Shown here one piece after another: positions 1 to 6,372 of a stretch of DNA of 8,080 bases; the first letter of the stretch is position 1, and every line of letters starts with the position of its first letter. A program made the position numbers and the translations under genes. This DNA comes from Chloroflexota bacterium (lineage in GTDB: Bacteria > Chloroflexota > Anaerolineae > UBA7937 > JACPPX01). The notes under the pieces were generated by a model. The model ran no database searches and had not been told where the DNA came from. It was given only the letters and a program-made list of their open reading frames with translations. The stretch lies in contig JACPPX010000048.1 in the NCBI GenBank assembly GCA_016190785.1, positions 1 to 8,080 on the forward strand, in the 5' to 3' direction.

Positions 1-21
1 GGTCAGGGGGCGGATGGTCAC
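1..21 (-). CDS. nuoF: Probable start of NADH-quinone oxidoreductase subunit F (partial)
   Basis: Only seven codons are inside the window, reading MTIRPLT from a GTG at 21-19. The GTG overlaps the nuoE stop codon in a GTGA arrangement, which is typical of translational coupling. A strong Shine-Dalgarno sequence (AGGAGG, followed by AAAA) sits just upstream inside the end of nuoE. NuoF, the FMN and 4Fe-4S NADH-binding subunit, is the gene that normally follows nuoE, so the name comes from position and not from protein similarity. Seven residues cannot identify a family, and the true start of the next gene could lie beyond the window. Confidence 0.45.
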
Positions 22-506
22 TTTTCCTCCTCGGGAGACCGACTTCTGAGCTCTTCGAGAATTTTATCCACCGACTCCGGGGTGAGACCTTCGAAATATT
101 TCAAGTTGACTTGCATCACCGGCGCTCGATCACAGCCCGCCACGCACATCACTGTTTGCAGGGTGAACAGCCCATCGGCAGTCGTCTCTCCCACTTCTAT
201 GCCTAGCCGTTCCCGGAGATGGCTGACGATTTTCTCCGCCCCGCAGAGGGCACAGGGCAAGTCCTCGCAGACCTGAATCACGAATTTTCCCACCGGCTCG
301 CGGTAGAAGAGAGTGTAGAAAGCGGCCACGGTATTTACCTCGGTGGGATCCAGCTCCAAAAGTTCGGCCACCTCTTGCATGGCCTTGGGAGTCAGGTACC
401 CGTAGTCCCGCTGGGCGAGATAGAGTGTGGGGAGGATCGCCGAGCGCTTATCCGGGTAGCGCTTCAGGATCTGGTCTAGTTCCGCCCGAGAATCCGGAGA
501 GAACAT
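18..506 (-). CDS. nuoE: NADH-quinone oxidoreductase subunit E (24 kDa, 2Fe-2S)
   Basis: NuoE carries a 2Fe-2S cluster next to the FMN site of NuoF, in the cytoplasmic NADH-oxidising module of complex I. The 162 residues match the family's usual length. An N-terminal helical region (about 1-70, with the AAFYTLF segment at 61-67) is followed by a thioredoxin-like domain. Its cluster ligands are visible as C80-x4-C85 and C121-x3-C125, the standard C-x4-C...C-x3-C pattern. C88, three residues after C85, is an additional cysteine that is not part of the usual pattern. The ATG start directly abuts the nuoD TAG stop, and a GGAGGT ribosome site lies 10 bases upstream inside nuoD. The acidic, Ser/Glu-rich C-terminus is normal for this family. 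Assignment is secure. Related HydA- or FdhF-linked homologues exist, but the nuoA-D context points to complex I. Confidence 0.96.
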   Translation of the reverse strand: MFSPDSRAELDQILKRYPDKRSAILPTLYLAQRDYGYLTPKAMQEVAELLELDPTEVNTVAAFYTLFYREPVGKFVIQVCEDLPCALCGAEKIVSHLRERLGIEVGETTADGLFTLQTVMCVAGCDRAPVMQVNLKYFEGLTPESVDKILEELRSRSPEEEK

Positions 507-1694
<1,188 letters not shown>

Positions 1695-1739
1695 CCTTTC
1701 CTTCTCGCCCCAGAGGATGCTGCCTTGATAGTCGCCGGG

Positions 1740-2282
1740 TTACTTCTCCCGCTGCGGACGCATATGACCGCGGTGTTCCTCAAAGGTAGGGGTATTGTAG
1801 GTGAAAGAAACATCTTCTTTGCCCTGGGGGAAGTCCTTGCGCAGGGGATGCCCTATTGTTTCCTCGGGCATAAGAATCCGCCGCAGGTCAGGGTGATCCG
1901 AGAAACTTACGCCGTAGAGATCAAATACCTCCAGCTCCTGCCAGTTGGCGGTGCTCCACACCGAGGTCACCGAGGGGATGGTTGGTGGGTCTCCTGCCGC
2001 GCCGACTTTCAGCCGCAGGCGGTGCCCATGGGTCAGAGAGTAGAGGTGGTAGTTCACCACCAACCGCGGCTCCCGCTCCATCCCCAAGTAATCCACCCCG
2101 GAGAGATCGGAGAGGTGCTTGTAGTCCAGGTCCGGCTCATTTTTGAGGAAGCGGGCAACCCCAACGATGTCCGAGGGACGGATCCAGACCGTGATCTCCC
2201 CCCGGAACTCTTCGGCGCGGATGACCGCTTCCGGGAATTTCTCCCGCAGCCGCTTAATACTATGGTTTTCCTCTGGGTCCAT
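1740..2282 (-). CDS. nuoC: NADH-quinone oxidoreductase subunit C (30 kDa)
   Basis: NuoC is a structural subunit of the peripheral arm that packs against NuoD. The 180 residues fit the family's usual length. The diagnostic C-terminal signature is present: W114-QELEVFDLYG, then SDHPDLRRIL (128-137), then GHPLRKDFP (144-152). In most NuoC proteins the first part reads E-R-E-x-x-D; here residue 117 is Leu, giving E-L-E, a small departure from the consensus. The C-terminal tail (153-180) is polar and ends in basic residues. The ATG at 2282 has an AAGGA ribosome site four bases upstream. Ninety-eight bases separate it from nuoB, an unusually loose junction in an otherwise tight operon. Confidence 0.96.
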   Translation of the reverse strand: MDPEENHSIKRLREKFPEAVIRAEEFRGEITVWIRPSDIVGVARFLKNEPDLDYKHLSDLSGVDYLGMEREPRLVVNYHLYSLTHGHRLRLKVGAAGDPPTIPSVTSVWSTANWQELEVFDLYGVSFSDHPDLRRILMPEETIGHPLRKDFPQGKEDVSFTYNTPTFEEHRGHMRPQREK

Positions 2283-2294
2283 ATATTCCTTCGG

Positions 2295-2360
2295 CGGCTA
2301 ATATTTGGCGACGAGGGATAGAAAGGCTGTCGGCAACTCCCTCGGCTCGGAAATTAGCCG
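2295..2360 (-). repeat. Long-loop inverted repeat between nuoB and nuoC
   Basis: The 98-base nuoB-nuoC spacer contains an exact 8-base inverted repeat, CGGCTAAT at 2295-2302 and ATTAGCCG at 2353-2360, separated by 50 bases. On the transcript it could pair into a long-loop stem placed just before the nuoC ribosome site, possibly affecting mRNA stability or nuoC translation. No T-tract follows, so it is not a convincing terminator. An 8-base match across a spacer of this size could arise by chance. Confidence 0.25.
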
Positions 2361-2380
2361 GAGACTGCTTGGCGCAACTT

Positions 2381-2890
2381 CTACTTTCCTTCCTGGATTT
2401 TCTTCTGCAGTTGGATAATGGAATCCAGGAGGGCTTCCGGCCGAGGCGGGCAACCGGGAAGATAGACATCCACCGGGATGATGTGATCCACCCCCTGCAT
2501 CAGAGCATAGTTATTGAACACCCCTCCGGTAGAGGCGCAGGCCCCCATGGCGATCACCCATTTCGGCTCCGGCATCTGGTCGTAGAGCCGCTTCACCACC
2601 GGGGCCATCTTCTGCGAAACCCGGCCGGAGACAATGAGGAGATCTGCCTGCCGGGGCGAGGCGCGGTACACTTCTGCCCCGAAGCGGGCCATATCAAAAC
2701 GGGAAGCAAAGGCGGACATCATCTCGATGGCGCAGCAGGCCAATCCGAACTGCAAGGGCCACAGGGAGGAACTCCGCCCCCAGTTGACAAAGCTCTCCAC
2801 CGTGGTGGTAATGATCCCCGGAGGCAGGCTTTCCTCGCTTTCAACTTCCAGGCGAGGTATAGGTTTGCCTTGCGGTTTATCTACTCCCAC
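2381..2890 (-). CDS. nuoB: NADH-quinone oxidoreductase subunit B (PSST, 4Fe-4S N2)
   Basis: NuoB holds cluster N2, the last iron-sulfur centre before quinone, and sits at the junction of the peripheral and membrane arms. Counting from the GTG at 2890 the protein has 169 residues. The N2 ligands are the tandem cysteines C52-C53 (GLACCAIEMM), C118 (GACAS) and C147 (LPGCPPRPEAL), all in family positions. The start is ambiguous. The frame is also open from a GTG at 2911 with no obvious ribosome site, overlapping nuoA by 31 bases. The GTG at 2890 has an AAGGGG tract seven bases upstream and overlaps nuoA by only 10 bases, so it is preferred. The N-terminal 20 or so residues are poorly conserved and do not decide the question. 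Family assignment is secure. Confidence 0.95.
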   Translation of the reverse strand: MGVDKPQGKPIPRLEVESEESLPPGIITTTVESFVNWGRSSSLWPLQFGLACCAIEMMSAFASRFDMARFGAEVYRASPRQADLLIVSGRVSQKMAPVVKRLYDQMPEPKWVIAMGACASTGGVFNNYALMQGVDHIIPVDVYLPGCPPRPEALLDSIIQLQKKIQEGK

Positions 2891-3249
2891 TCCAATGCCC
2901 CTTTTTTCCACACGTAGATCAGCCCCAAGAAAAGTACAAGGATAAAGAGACCCATCTCGATCAGACCCAAAATCTGGAGTTCGCGGAAGACAACTGCCCA
3001 GGGAAAGAGGAAGACGATTTCAATATCGAAGAGGATAAAAAGGACCGCTACCAGGTAGAACTGGACATGGAACCGTCGCCGTGCCGGGCCTTGGGGAAGC
3101 ATCCCCGACTCGTAAGGGATCAGTTTGTCTTTCGCCGCTCGCCGGCGGACAAAGAGAAAGGAGAGGAGGTGGGAAGTGGCGATCCCCGCCAGCGCAAATC
3201 CCACGGCGATGAGAAAGTAGATAAGGATGGGGAGATAGTCCTCAGGCAC
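2881..3249 (-). CDS. nuoA: NADH-quinone oxidoreductase subunit A
   Basis: NuoA is a small three-helix membrane subunit of complex I whose long loop contacts the quinone site. The 122-residue product shows helices at about 6-34, 63-83 and 95-115. The conserved loop carries YESG (46-49), and helix 2 contains the family segment FYLVAVLFILFDIEIVFLFPWA (64-85) with its acidic D75, E77 pair. The GTG start at 3249 is preceded by AAAGGGGG four bases upstream. It is the first gene of the nuo operon: a sigma-70-type promoter lies 41-70 bases upstream, and the end of the gene overlaps nuoB. Confidence 0.97.
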   Translation of the reverse strand: MPEDYLPILIYFLIAVGFALAGIATSHLLSFLFVRRRAAKDKLIPYESGMLPQGPARRRFHVQFYLVAVLFILFDIEIVFLFPWAVVFRELQILGLIEMGLFILVLFLGLIYVWKKGALEWE

Positions 3250-3289
3250 TTGGCCCCCTTTCTGGGCTGCCGCCCGGACCTTTTAGTGA

Positions 3290-3319
3290 AGTTTATCACA
3301 ATTAGAGGTTGCTTGTCAA
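3290..3319 (-). promoter_or_regulatory. Housekeeping (sigma-70-type) promoter of the nuo operon
   Basis: Reading the minus strand, a perfect -35 box TTGACA (3319-3314) is followed by an 18-base spacer and a -10 box TAAACT (3295-3290, four of six matches to TATAAT). The TG-A just before it gives an extended -10. The predicted transcription start is near 3283, leaving a leader of about 33 bases that includes the nuoA ribosome site. It lies downstream of the cassette terminator, so the nuo operon has its own start. This is visible sequence compared with the bacterial consensus and has not been mapped. Confidence 0.75.
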
Positions 3320-3418
3320 GCCAAAGATGGCTCCCGCCCACCCTATTGACCGACCGGCACAAACGGAGTATGATGGCCTGCAAAATCCAGAAATGCGGAG
3401 GTGTAATTGGAAATAATT

Positions 3419-3444
3419 GGGCTCCGCATCTTTTTGCGGAGCCC
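3419..3444 (-). terminator. Hairpin terminator after the sigma/lipoprotein cassette
   Basis: A perfect 10-base inverted repeat (GGGCTCCGCA at 3419-3428, TGCGGAGCCC at 3435-3444) encloses a six-base loop, 26 bases past the stop codon of lipoprotein B. On the minus-strand transcript the stem is followed by AATTATTT, a weak U-rich tract, so it is acceptable as an intrinsic terminator. It separates the cassette from the nuo promoter. The symmetric stem alone cannot fix direction, but no plus-strand gene ends here. Confidence 0.8.
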
Positions 3445-3469
3445 GTTGCTTGTCATATGCGGCAACGAC

Positions 3470-3913
3470 TTACTCCCGGTATTCGGTATAGGGAGTTGGG
3501 GTGGCCTCAGGAGTGGGCACAGCATACTCCCCAGTCACAATGAAGGTCACCTCTCTAACCAGCCGAGGATTCAAGTGGAAGTGGGCATTGTCCCGCGCCT
3601 CCACCCTTACCGTGTGTTCTCCCGGGCTGAGGGTCAAGGTGTGGGTGGTCTCATAGACTATATCGTAATCCAGACTGCCATCTACAAAAACATGGAAGTG
3701 GCCTTCATTGGGTTGGGGGACCCCATCCGCCGGCTTGATGATGAAGTTGGTCACCTCCAGTTCAATGGTTACTGTAGGCCCTTGTACCTCGGCCCCGGAG
3801 GCGGGGGAGACAATTTCAAATGACGGTGGCCCCTGGGTTCCAGGTGTTGCCGCCGAGGCGCAGCCAGTTGCCAGAATAATTACTAGAAAGCTCAGCCTTA
3901 TTCTTCGCAACAT
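3470..3913 (-). CDS. His-rich DUF4399-like lipoprotein (lipoprotein B)
   Basis: The 147-residue product has a basic N-terminus (LRRIR), a hydrophobic core and a lipobox ending A-T-G-C18, so the mature protein is predicted to be a lipid-anchored extracytoplasmic protein. A short linker leads to one beta-rich domain (32-126) that starts FEIVSPASGA and contains GHFHVFVDG (71-79), TTHTLTLSPGEHTVRVE and NAHFH. The domain resembles DUF4399-type proteins, which share a G-H-x-H-x-x-[IV]-D core; the function of that family is not established. Histidines 72, 74, 91, 100 and 111 are shared with lipoprotein A, and H113 is extra. The tail ATPTPYTEYRE is a Pro-Thr spacer. Over the domain it is identical to lipoprotein A at 59 of 95 positions with no gaps, by hand alignment. 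The start is supported by GTGAGG just upstream. Metal binding is inferred from the histidines and the CopD-like neighbour. Confidence 0.85.
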   Translation of the reverse strand: MLRRIRLSFLVIILATGCASAATPGTQGPPSFEIVSPASGAEVQGPTVTIELEVTNFIIKPADGVPQPNEGHFHVFVDGSLDYDIVYETTHTLTLSPGEHTVRVEARDNAHFHLNPRLVREVTFIVTGEYAVPTPEATPTPYTEYRE

Positions 3914-3927
3914 TTCTCCCTCACTCC

Positions 3928-3936
3928 ATTATATCA
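3928..3936 (-). promoter_or_regulatory. Extended -10 element upstream of lipoprotein B
   Basis: The minus strand reads TG-A-TATAAT, a perfect extended -10, across the CopD-like stop codon, 14 bases before the ATG of lipoprotein B. A start near 3921 would leave a leader of about eight bases. No good -35 is seen at 16-18 bases (AGGTGC at 17), although extended -10 promoters tolerate that. It may allow lipoprotein B to be made independently of the upstream sigma-controlled transcript. Confidence 0.4.
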
Positions 3937-4434
3937 ACGCAGAGAGAAAAGCACCTGAGCGGCAAAGAATAAAACTCCAATCGCCGCTAAAAGGTTGAGT
4001 CCGCTCACCACCCCTGCCCACCGCCAGTGGCGGTGGAGATAACTTCCCGGAGGGAAAGATAGACGAGGGGCCAGAAAAAAATTGTGCCAAGCGGTGAAGA
4101 GGATGGTGCCCACTACAAAGATATGTTTCACCAATAGGTTCTGGCCAAAGGAAGTGATGAGCAGGGCATCCAATTCTTCCAGGCTGGTGATCGGTGGCTC
4201 GCTGGCGATGGGAGTGAAGATGGTGTTCCAAACACCGGTCAGCACTAGGACGATGATACTCCCCCAGGTTAGGGGGAGCAGACGGCGGGTCGATTGCTGC
4301 ACCAGCCGTCCTCGGGCCTCAAGGTCCAAGTCGGAAAAAATGGGGGTGAAGGGCAGGGCTTGGAAGGTGATTATCCCTACCCAGATCACTGCCGCAGAGA
4401 GATGGATCCAGATGACCAGGCTGTTTATGGACAA
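3934..4434 (-). CDS. Small four-helix CopD-like integral membrane protein
   Basis: From the proposed TTG start the product has 166 residues and four predicted membrane helices at about 6-26, 53-73, 99-121 and 140-164. Features typical of the CopD (copper resistance D) superfamily are visible: the first helix with IHLSAAVIWVG (10-20), a second helix ending LTGVW, and a third starting with a basic residue in LLVKH and ending HNFFLAPRL. Histidines at 11, 104, 117, 134 and 136 could bind metal. CopD proteins are linked to copper uptake or resistance; here function is inferred. The frame stays open to an ATG at 4605, but that would overlap lipoprotein A by over 100 bases and add a low-complexity, non-membrane N-terminus. 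TTG at 4434 begins just before helix 1, with GAAGGGA upstream. The start is uncertain; the membrane assignment is firm. Confidence 0.72.
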   Translation of the reverse strand: MSINSLVIWIHLSAAVIWVGIITFQALPFTPIFSDLDLEARGRLVQQSTRRLLPLTWGSIIVLVLTGVWNTIFTPIASEPPITSLEELDALLITSFGQNLLVKHIFVVGTILFTAWHNFFLAPRLSFPPGSYLHRHWRWAGVVSGLNLLAAIGVLFFAAQVLFSLR

Positions 4435-4492
4435 AAGTCCATTCCCTTCGGGTTTCTCTATTGCTGGAGAGCGATGGTGCTGGCCAGAAGAA

Positions 4493-4930
4493 TCAATAAT
4501 AGGAGTAAGGAGTGGGGGTGGCTGACCCTGCTGGGACCTCGGAAGACCCGCTGACGGTAAAGATAACCTCGCGCACCACCGCTGGGCTGAAGGGAGAGTG
4601 GTCATTATTTCGCAACTCCACCCGTAGCGTATGCTCTCCCCCGGCCAGGGTCAGGGTATGGGTGGTGTCATAAACCACATCGTAATTCGCCCCACCATCC
4701 ACGAAAACATGAAAATGCCCTTGGTTGGGATTATTTGCCCCTCCCGCAGGCTGGATGGTTAGGTTCTGCACCTCCATCGCCAGGGTTATGCTCGGTCCCT
4801 CCACACTGGCCCCCGCGGCGGGAGAGACTATCTCAAATGTGGCAACACCCTCTACGGTGGTAGAGCCCGAGGGTCCACATCCAGCGGCCAAGAGCAGCAT
4901 GGCCAGCAAGAAGAGAATTGATCTGAGCAT
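4493..4930 (-). CDS. His-rich DUF4399-like lipoprotein (lipoprotein A)
   Basis: The 145-residue product opens with a lipoprotein signal (hydrophobic residues 5-14, lipobox A-A-G-C18). A short linker leads to a single domain at 32-126: FEIVSPAAGA, then GHFHVFVDG (71-79), YDTTHTLTL, GEHTLRVE and NNDH. The PTPYSYY tail is a Pro-Thr/aromatic spacer. It is the close paralogue of lipoprotein B, with the same domain start and end and the same five histidines (72, 74, 91, 100, 111). The ATG has a strong GGAGGT site (4945-4940) nine bases upstream, the best in the cassette, suggesting high expression. It lies 57 bases after the anti-sigma gene. The cellular role is unknown; extracytoplasmic metal binding is a hypothesis. 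Confidence 0.86.
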   Translation of the reverse strand: MLRSILFLLAMLLLAAGCGPSGSTTVEGVATFEIVSPAAGASVEGPSITLAMEVQNLTIQPAGGANNPNQGHFHVFVDGGANYDVVYDTTHTLTLAGGEHTLRVELRNNDHSPFSPAVVREVIFTVSGSSEVPAGSATPTPYSYY

Positions 4931-4951
4931 CTCGGTTTTACCTCCAACAAA

Positions 4952-4979
4952 AATACGCAGGAGGATAAAATTTGGATGT
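4952..4979 (-). promoter_or_regulatory. Candidate ECF-type promoter before lipoprotein A
   Basis: The minus strand reads ACATCC (4979-4974), 16 bases, then CGTATT (4957-4952), placed 22 bases before the ATG. The -35-like hexamer matches five of six positions of the CCATCC element remembered for mycobacterial SigK promoters; the -10-like hexamer matches its CCGAAT at three. A second CGTATT with a weaker partner (AAATCT, also 16 bases) occurs before the anti-sigma gene at 5704-5731. This is speculative pattern matching on two sites. Confidence 0.25.
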
Positions 4980-4987
4980 ATCCGTGA

Positions 4988-5680
4988 CTAAATGCTTCCT
5001 AACATATAGCGATCCCCGCTGGGGGCCAGACTTCCCCCCTCGGGTTCCATGGTGATCCCCGCGGTGGGAAAAGACGCGATGTCCTGGGGCATCTGCACAA
5101 AAAGGTATCCCCGACCCTGGGAATCCACGACAAATGTCCCACCACTGTGCCGCTCGCTATCCCGGATCAACCACAACTGATACTCCCACCCCGGGGGTGG
5201 GGCAGGTAGACCCCTTACCGCCAGCATCGCCATCCTTTGCTGGGGAACAAAGAAGATTATCCCCTGTGCCTGTGGGGCGATCTCCGTACCTTCTAGGTTT
5301 AAGACCGTTGCCATGGCCTCTTGCTGAGTCTGGAGCTGATTGCTCAAAGAGAAACTTACCGCTAATACCCCAGCCAGGAGCAAGAGGCTGAGCGGGGTCC
5401 AGGCTAATGCAAAGCGCCGCCAGGAGAAGGCAGATCCCGGTGGCGGCGATAAAAGTGCCATCAGCCTTTCTTTTACTTTCGGCGATGGTGTCGCCTGGGG
5501 CATGAGACCAGGAAAAATCCCCACTGCTTGTTGATACTCAGCCAACTCACCTGGGCAGGAATCACAGGTAGGTAGGTGTCGCACCAGGATCTCCGACTCA
5601 TCTGCGCCCAGTGCCCCCAAGGCATAGGACGGAAGCAGGTCCTTGATCTCTTCGTGGCTCATATCTGTCTCAGGTCTCAT
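4988..5680 (-). CDS. RskA-type membrane anti-sigma factor with zinc-finger N-terminus
   Basis: The 230-residue protein has the layout of an ECF anti-sigma factor. A cytoplasmic helical N-terminus (about 7-60) carries the H35-x3-C39-x2-C42 zinc-binding motif, within HLPTCDSC. A single membrane helix lies at about 93-113 after WRR. A short coiled segment follows, then an outside RskA-like domain (about 125-228) with YQLWLIRD (168-174 region), GGTFVVDSQGRG and the terminal ITMEPEGGSLAPSG. It is expected to bind and inactivate the sigma factor encoded just upstream until an envelope signal leads to its release, often by proteolysis. The ATG at 5680 is chosen because a stop lies in frame just upstream; an internal ATG at 5662 would also keep the finger. 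No strong ribosome site is visible. Forty-nine bases separate it from the sigma gene. Confidence 0.92.
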   Translation of the reverse strand: MRPETDMSHEEIKDLLPSYALGALGADESEILVRHLPTCDSCPGELAEYQQAVGIFPGLMPQATPSPKVKERLMALLSPPPGSAFSWRRFALAWTPLSLLLLAGVLAVSFSLSNQLQTQQEAMATVLNLEGTEIAPQAQGIIFFVPQQRMAMLAVRGLPAPPPGWEYQLWLIRDSERHSGGTFVVDSQGRGYLFVQMPQDIASFPTAGITMEPEGGSLAPSGDRYMLGSI

Positions 5681-5729
5681 AGCACTCGCTCACCAATAAT
5701 ATAAATACGAAGCCAAACCACCCATAGAT

Positions 5730-6278
5730 TTACTCCTTTTGTATCGCCTCCCTTAATTTCTTTAAGCCCAGCCGGATGCGGGTCTTCACCGTCCCCAGAG
5801 GCTCCCCCAGCCTCTCCGCGATTTCCTCCTGAGTCAGTCCCCCAAAGTAAGCGAGGGATATGGCCTCCCTTTGCTCCCGAGGAAGGTCGGAGAGGGCTTT
5901 ACTCATTTGCATGAGCAAAATCCCTTCCTCCCCACTTGCCGAAGAGGGGTTGCTGGCCAAGGTCTCCCACCACGGCTCTTCCATATTCAGCACCGGCAAA
6001 CGCCGCCTCCGCAATTCATCGATGGCCCGGTGGCGGGCAATGGCCGAGAGCCAGGTGGATACCCTCCCCTGCTCGGCGCGGAATCCGGCCGCTCCCCTCC
6101 AAGCATTGAAAAAAGTATCCTGGGTAACTTCTTCGGCCAATTGCCGATCGCGGAGGATGGCCAGAGCCAGAGAGAAGACCAGGCGGGCATAGCGATCGTA
6201 AAGGACAGAGATGGCCTCTTTTTTGCCCTGGGCCATGAGCGAAATCAAGAGCTCATCCGAGGCTTGGCTGTAATCCAC
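5730..6278 (-). CDS. ECF sigma-70 family RNA polymerase sigma factor
   Basis: The 182-residue protein has the two domains of an extracytoplasmic-function sigma factor. Region 2 (about 22-92) includes LYDRYARLVFSLALAIL and AEEVTQDTFFNAWR (48-61), with RVSTWLSAIARHRAIDELRRRR binding the -10. After a linker (about 93-120), region 4 (122-180) contains LPREQREAISLAYFGGLTQEEIAERLGEPLGTVKTRI with its helix-turn-helix. The adjacent RskA-like gene places it in the SigK/SigL-like group of ECF factors. The start is a GTG at 6278: the upstream sequence lacks a Shine-Dalgarno site but carries TATAAT seven bases away, suggesting a leaderless mRNA. The next in-frame ATG (codon 15) would cut into the conserved N-terminus. 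Likely targets include the lipoprotein genes downstream, and possibly its own operon. Confidence 0.95.
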   Translation of the reverse strand: MDYSQASDELLISLMAQGKKEAISVLYDRYARLVFSLALAILRDRQLAEEVTQDTFFNAWRGAAGFRAEQGRVSTWLSAIARHRAIDELRRRRLPVLNMEEPWWETLASNPSSASGEEGILLMQMSKALSDLPREQREAISLAYFGGLTQEEIAERLGEPLGTVKTRIRLGLKKLREAIQKE

Positions 6279-6284
6279 GCCAGG

Positions 6285-6290
6285 ATTATA
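6285..6290 (-). promoter_or_regulatory. -10 box for a leaderless sigma-factor transcript
   Basis: A perfect TATAAT (minus strand, 6290-6285) is followed by six bases and then the GTG start of the sigma gene. Transcription starting about seven bases past a -10 would begin on or next to the G of GTG. The -35 position at a 17-base spacer (TGTCTT, 6313-6308) is poor and touches the edge of the upstream terminator stem. Confidence 0.5.
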
Positions 6291-6312
6291 CCCAACAGTG
6301 GAGGCAAAAGAC

Positions 6313-6339
6313 AGAGGCCCCTCGTATTCAGGGGCCTCT
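6313..6339 (-). terminator. Hairpin terminator of the large exported-protein gene
   Basis: A 10-base stem (AGAGGCCCCT at 6313-6322, AGGGGCCTCT at 6330-6339) with a seven-base loop lies 34 bases past the stop of the upstream gene. On the minus-strand transcript it is followed by GTCTTTTGCC, giving a short U-run. It ends about 35 bases before the sigma start codon, so the sigma promoter must overlap or follow it. Confidence 0.8.
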
Positions 6340-6372
6340 TGAGTAAGTGATTGCTCAATGTGTTTGGTCCAA

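Noticed and set aside
3319..3332. Small palindrome AGCCA-AAGA-TGGCT at the upstream edge of the nuo -35 box, considered as an operator
   Set aside because: Five-base arms are expected often by chance, and no second copy is present near the promoter.
4435..4605. N-terminal extension of the CopD-like protein to an ATG at 4605
   Set aside because: It overlaps the 3' end of lipoprotein A by 113 bases and encodes a polar Pro/Ser/Gln-rich stretch unlike any membrane protein leader.
6339..6358. Second hairpin (TTGAG...CTCAA) beside the terminator at 6313-6339
   Set aside because: On the minus-strand RNA the stem contains a C-A mismatch and is only five plus two pairs, overlapping the better hairpin by one base; it probably has no separate role.
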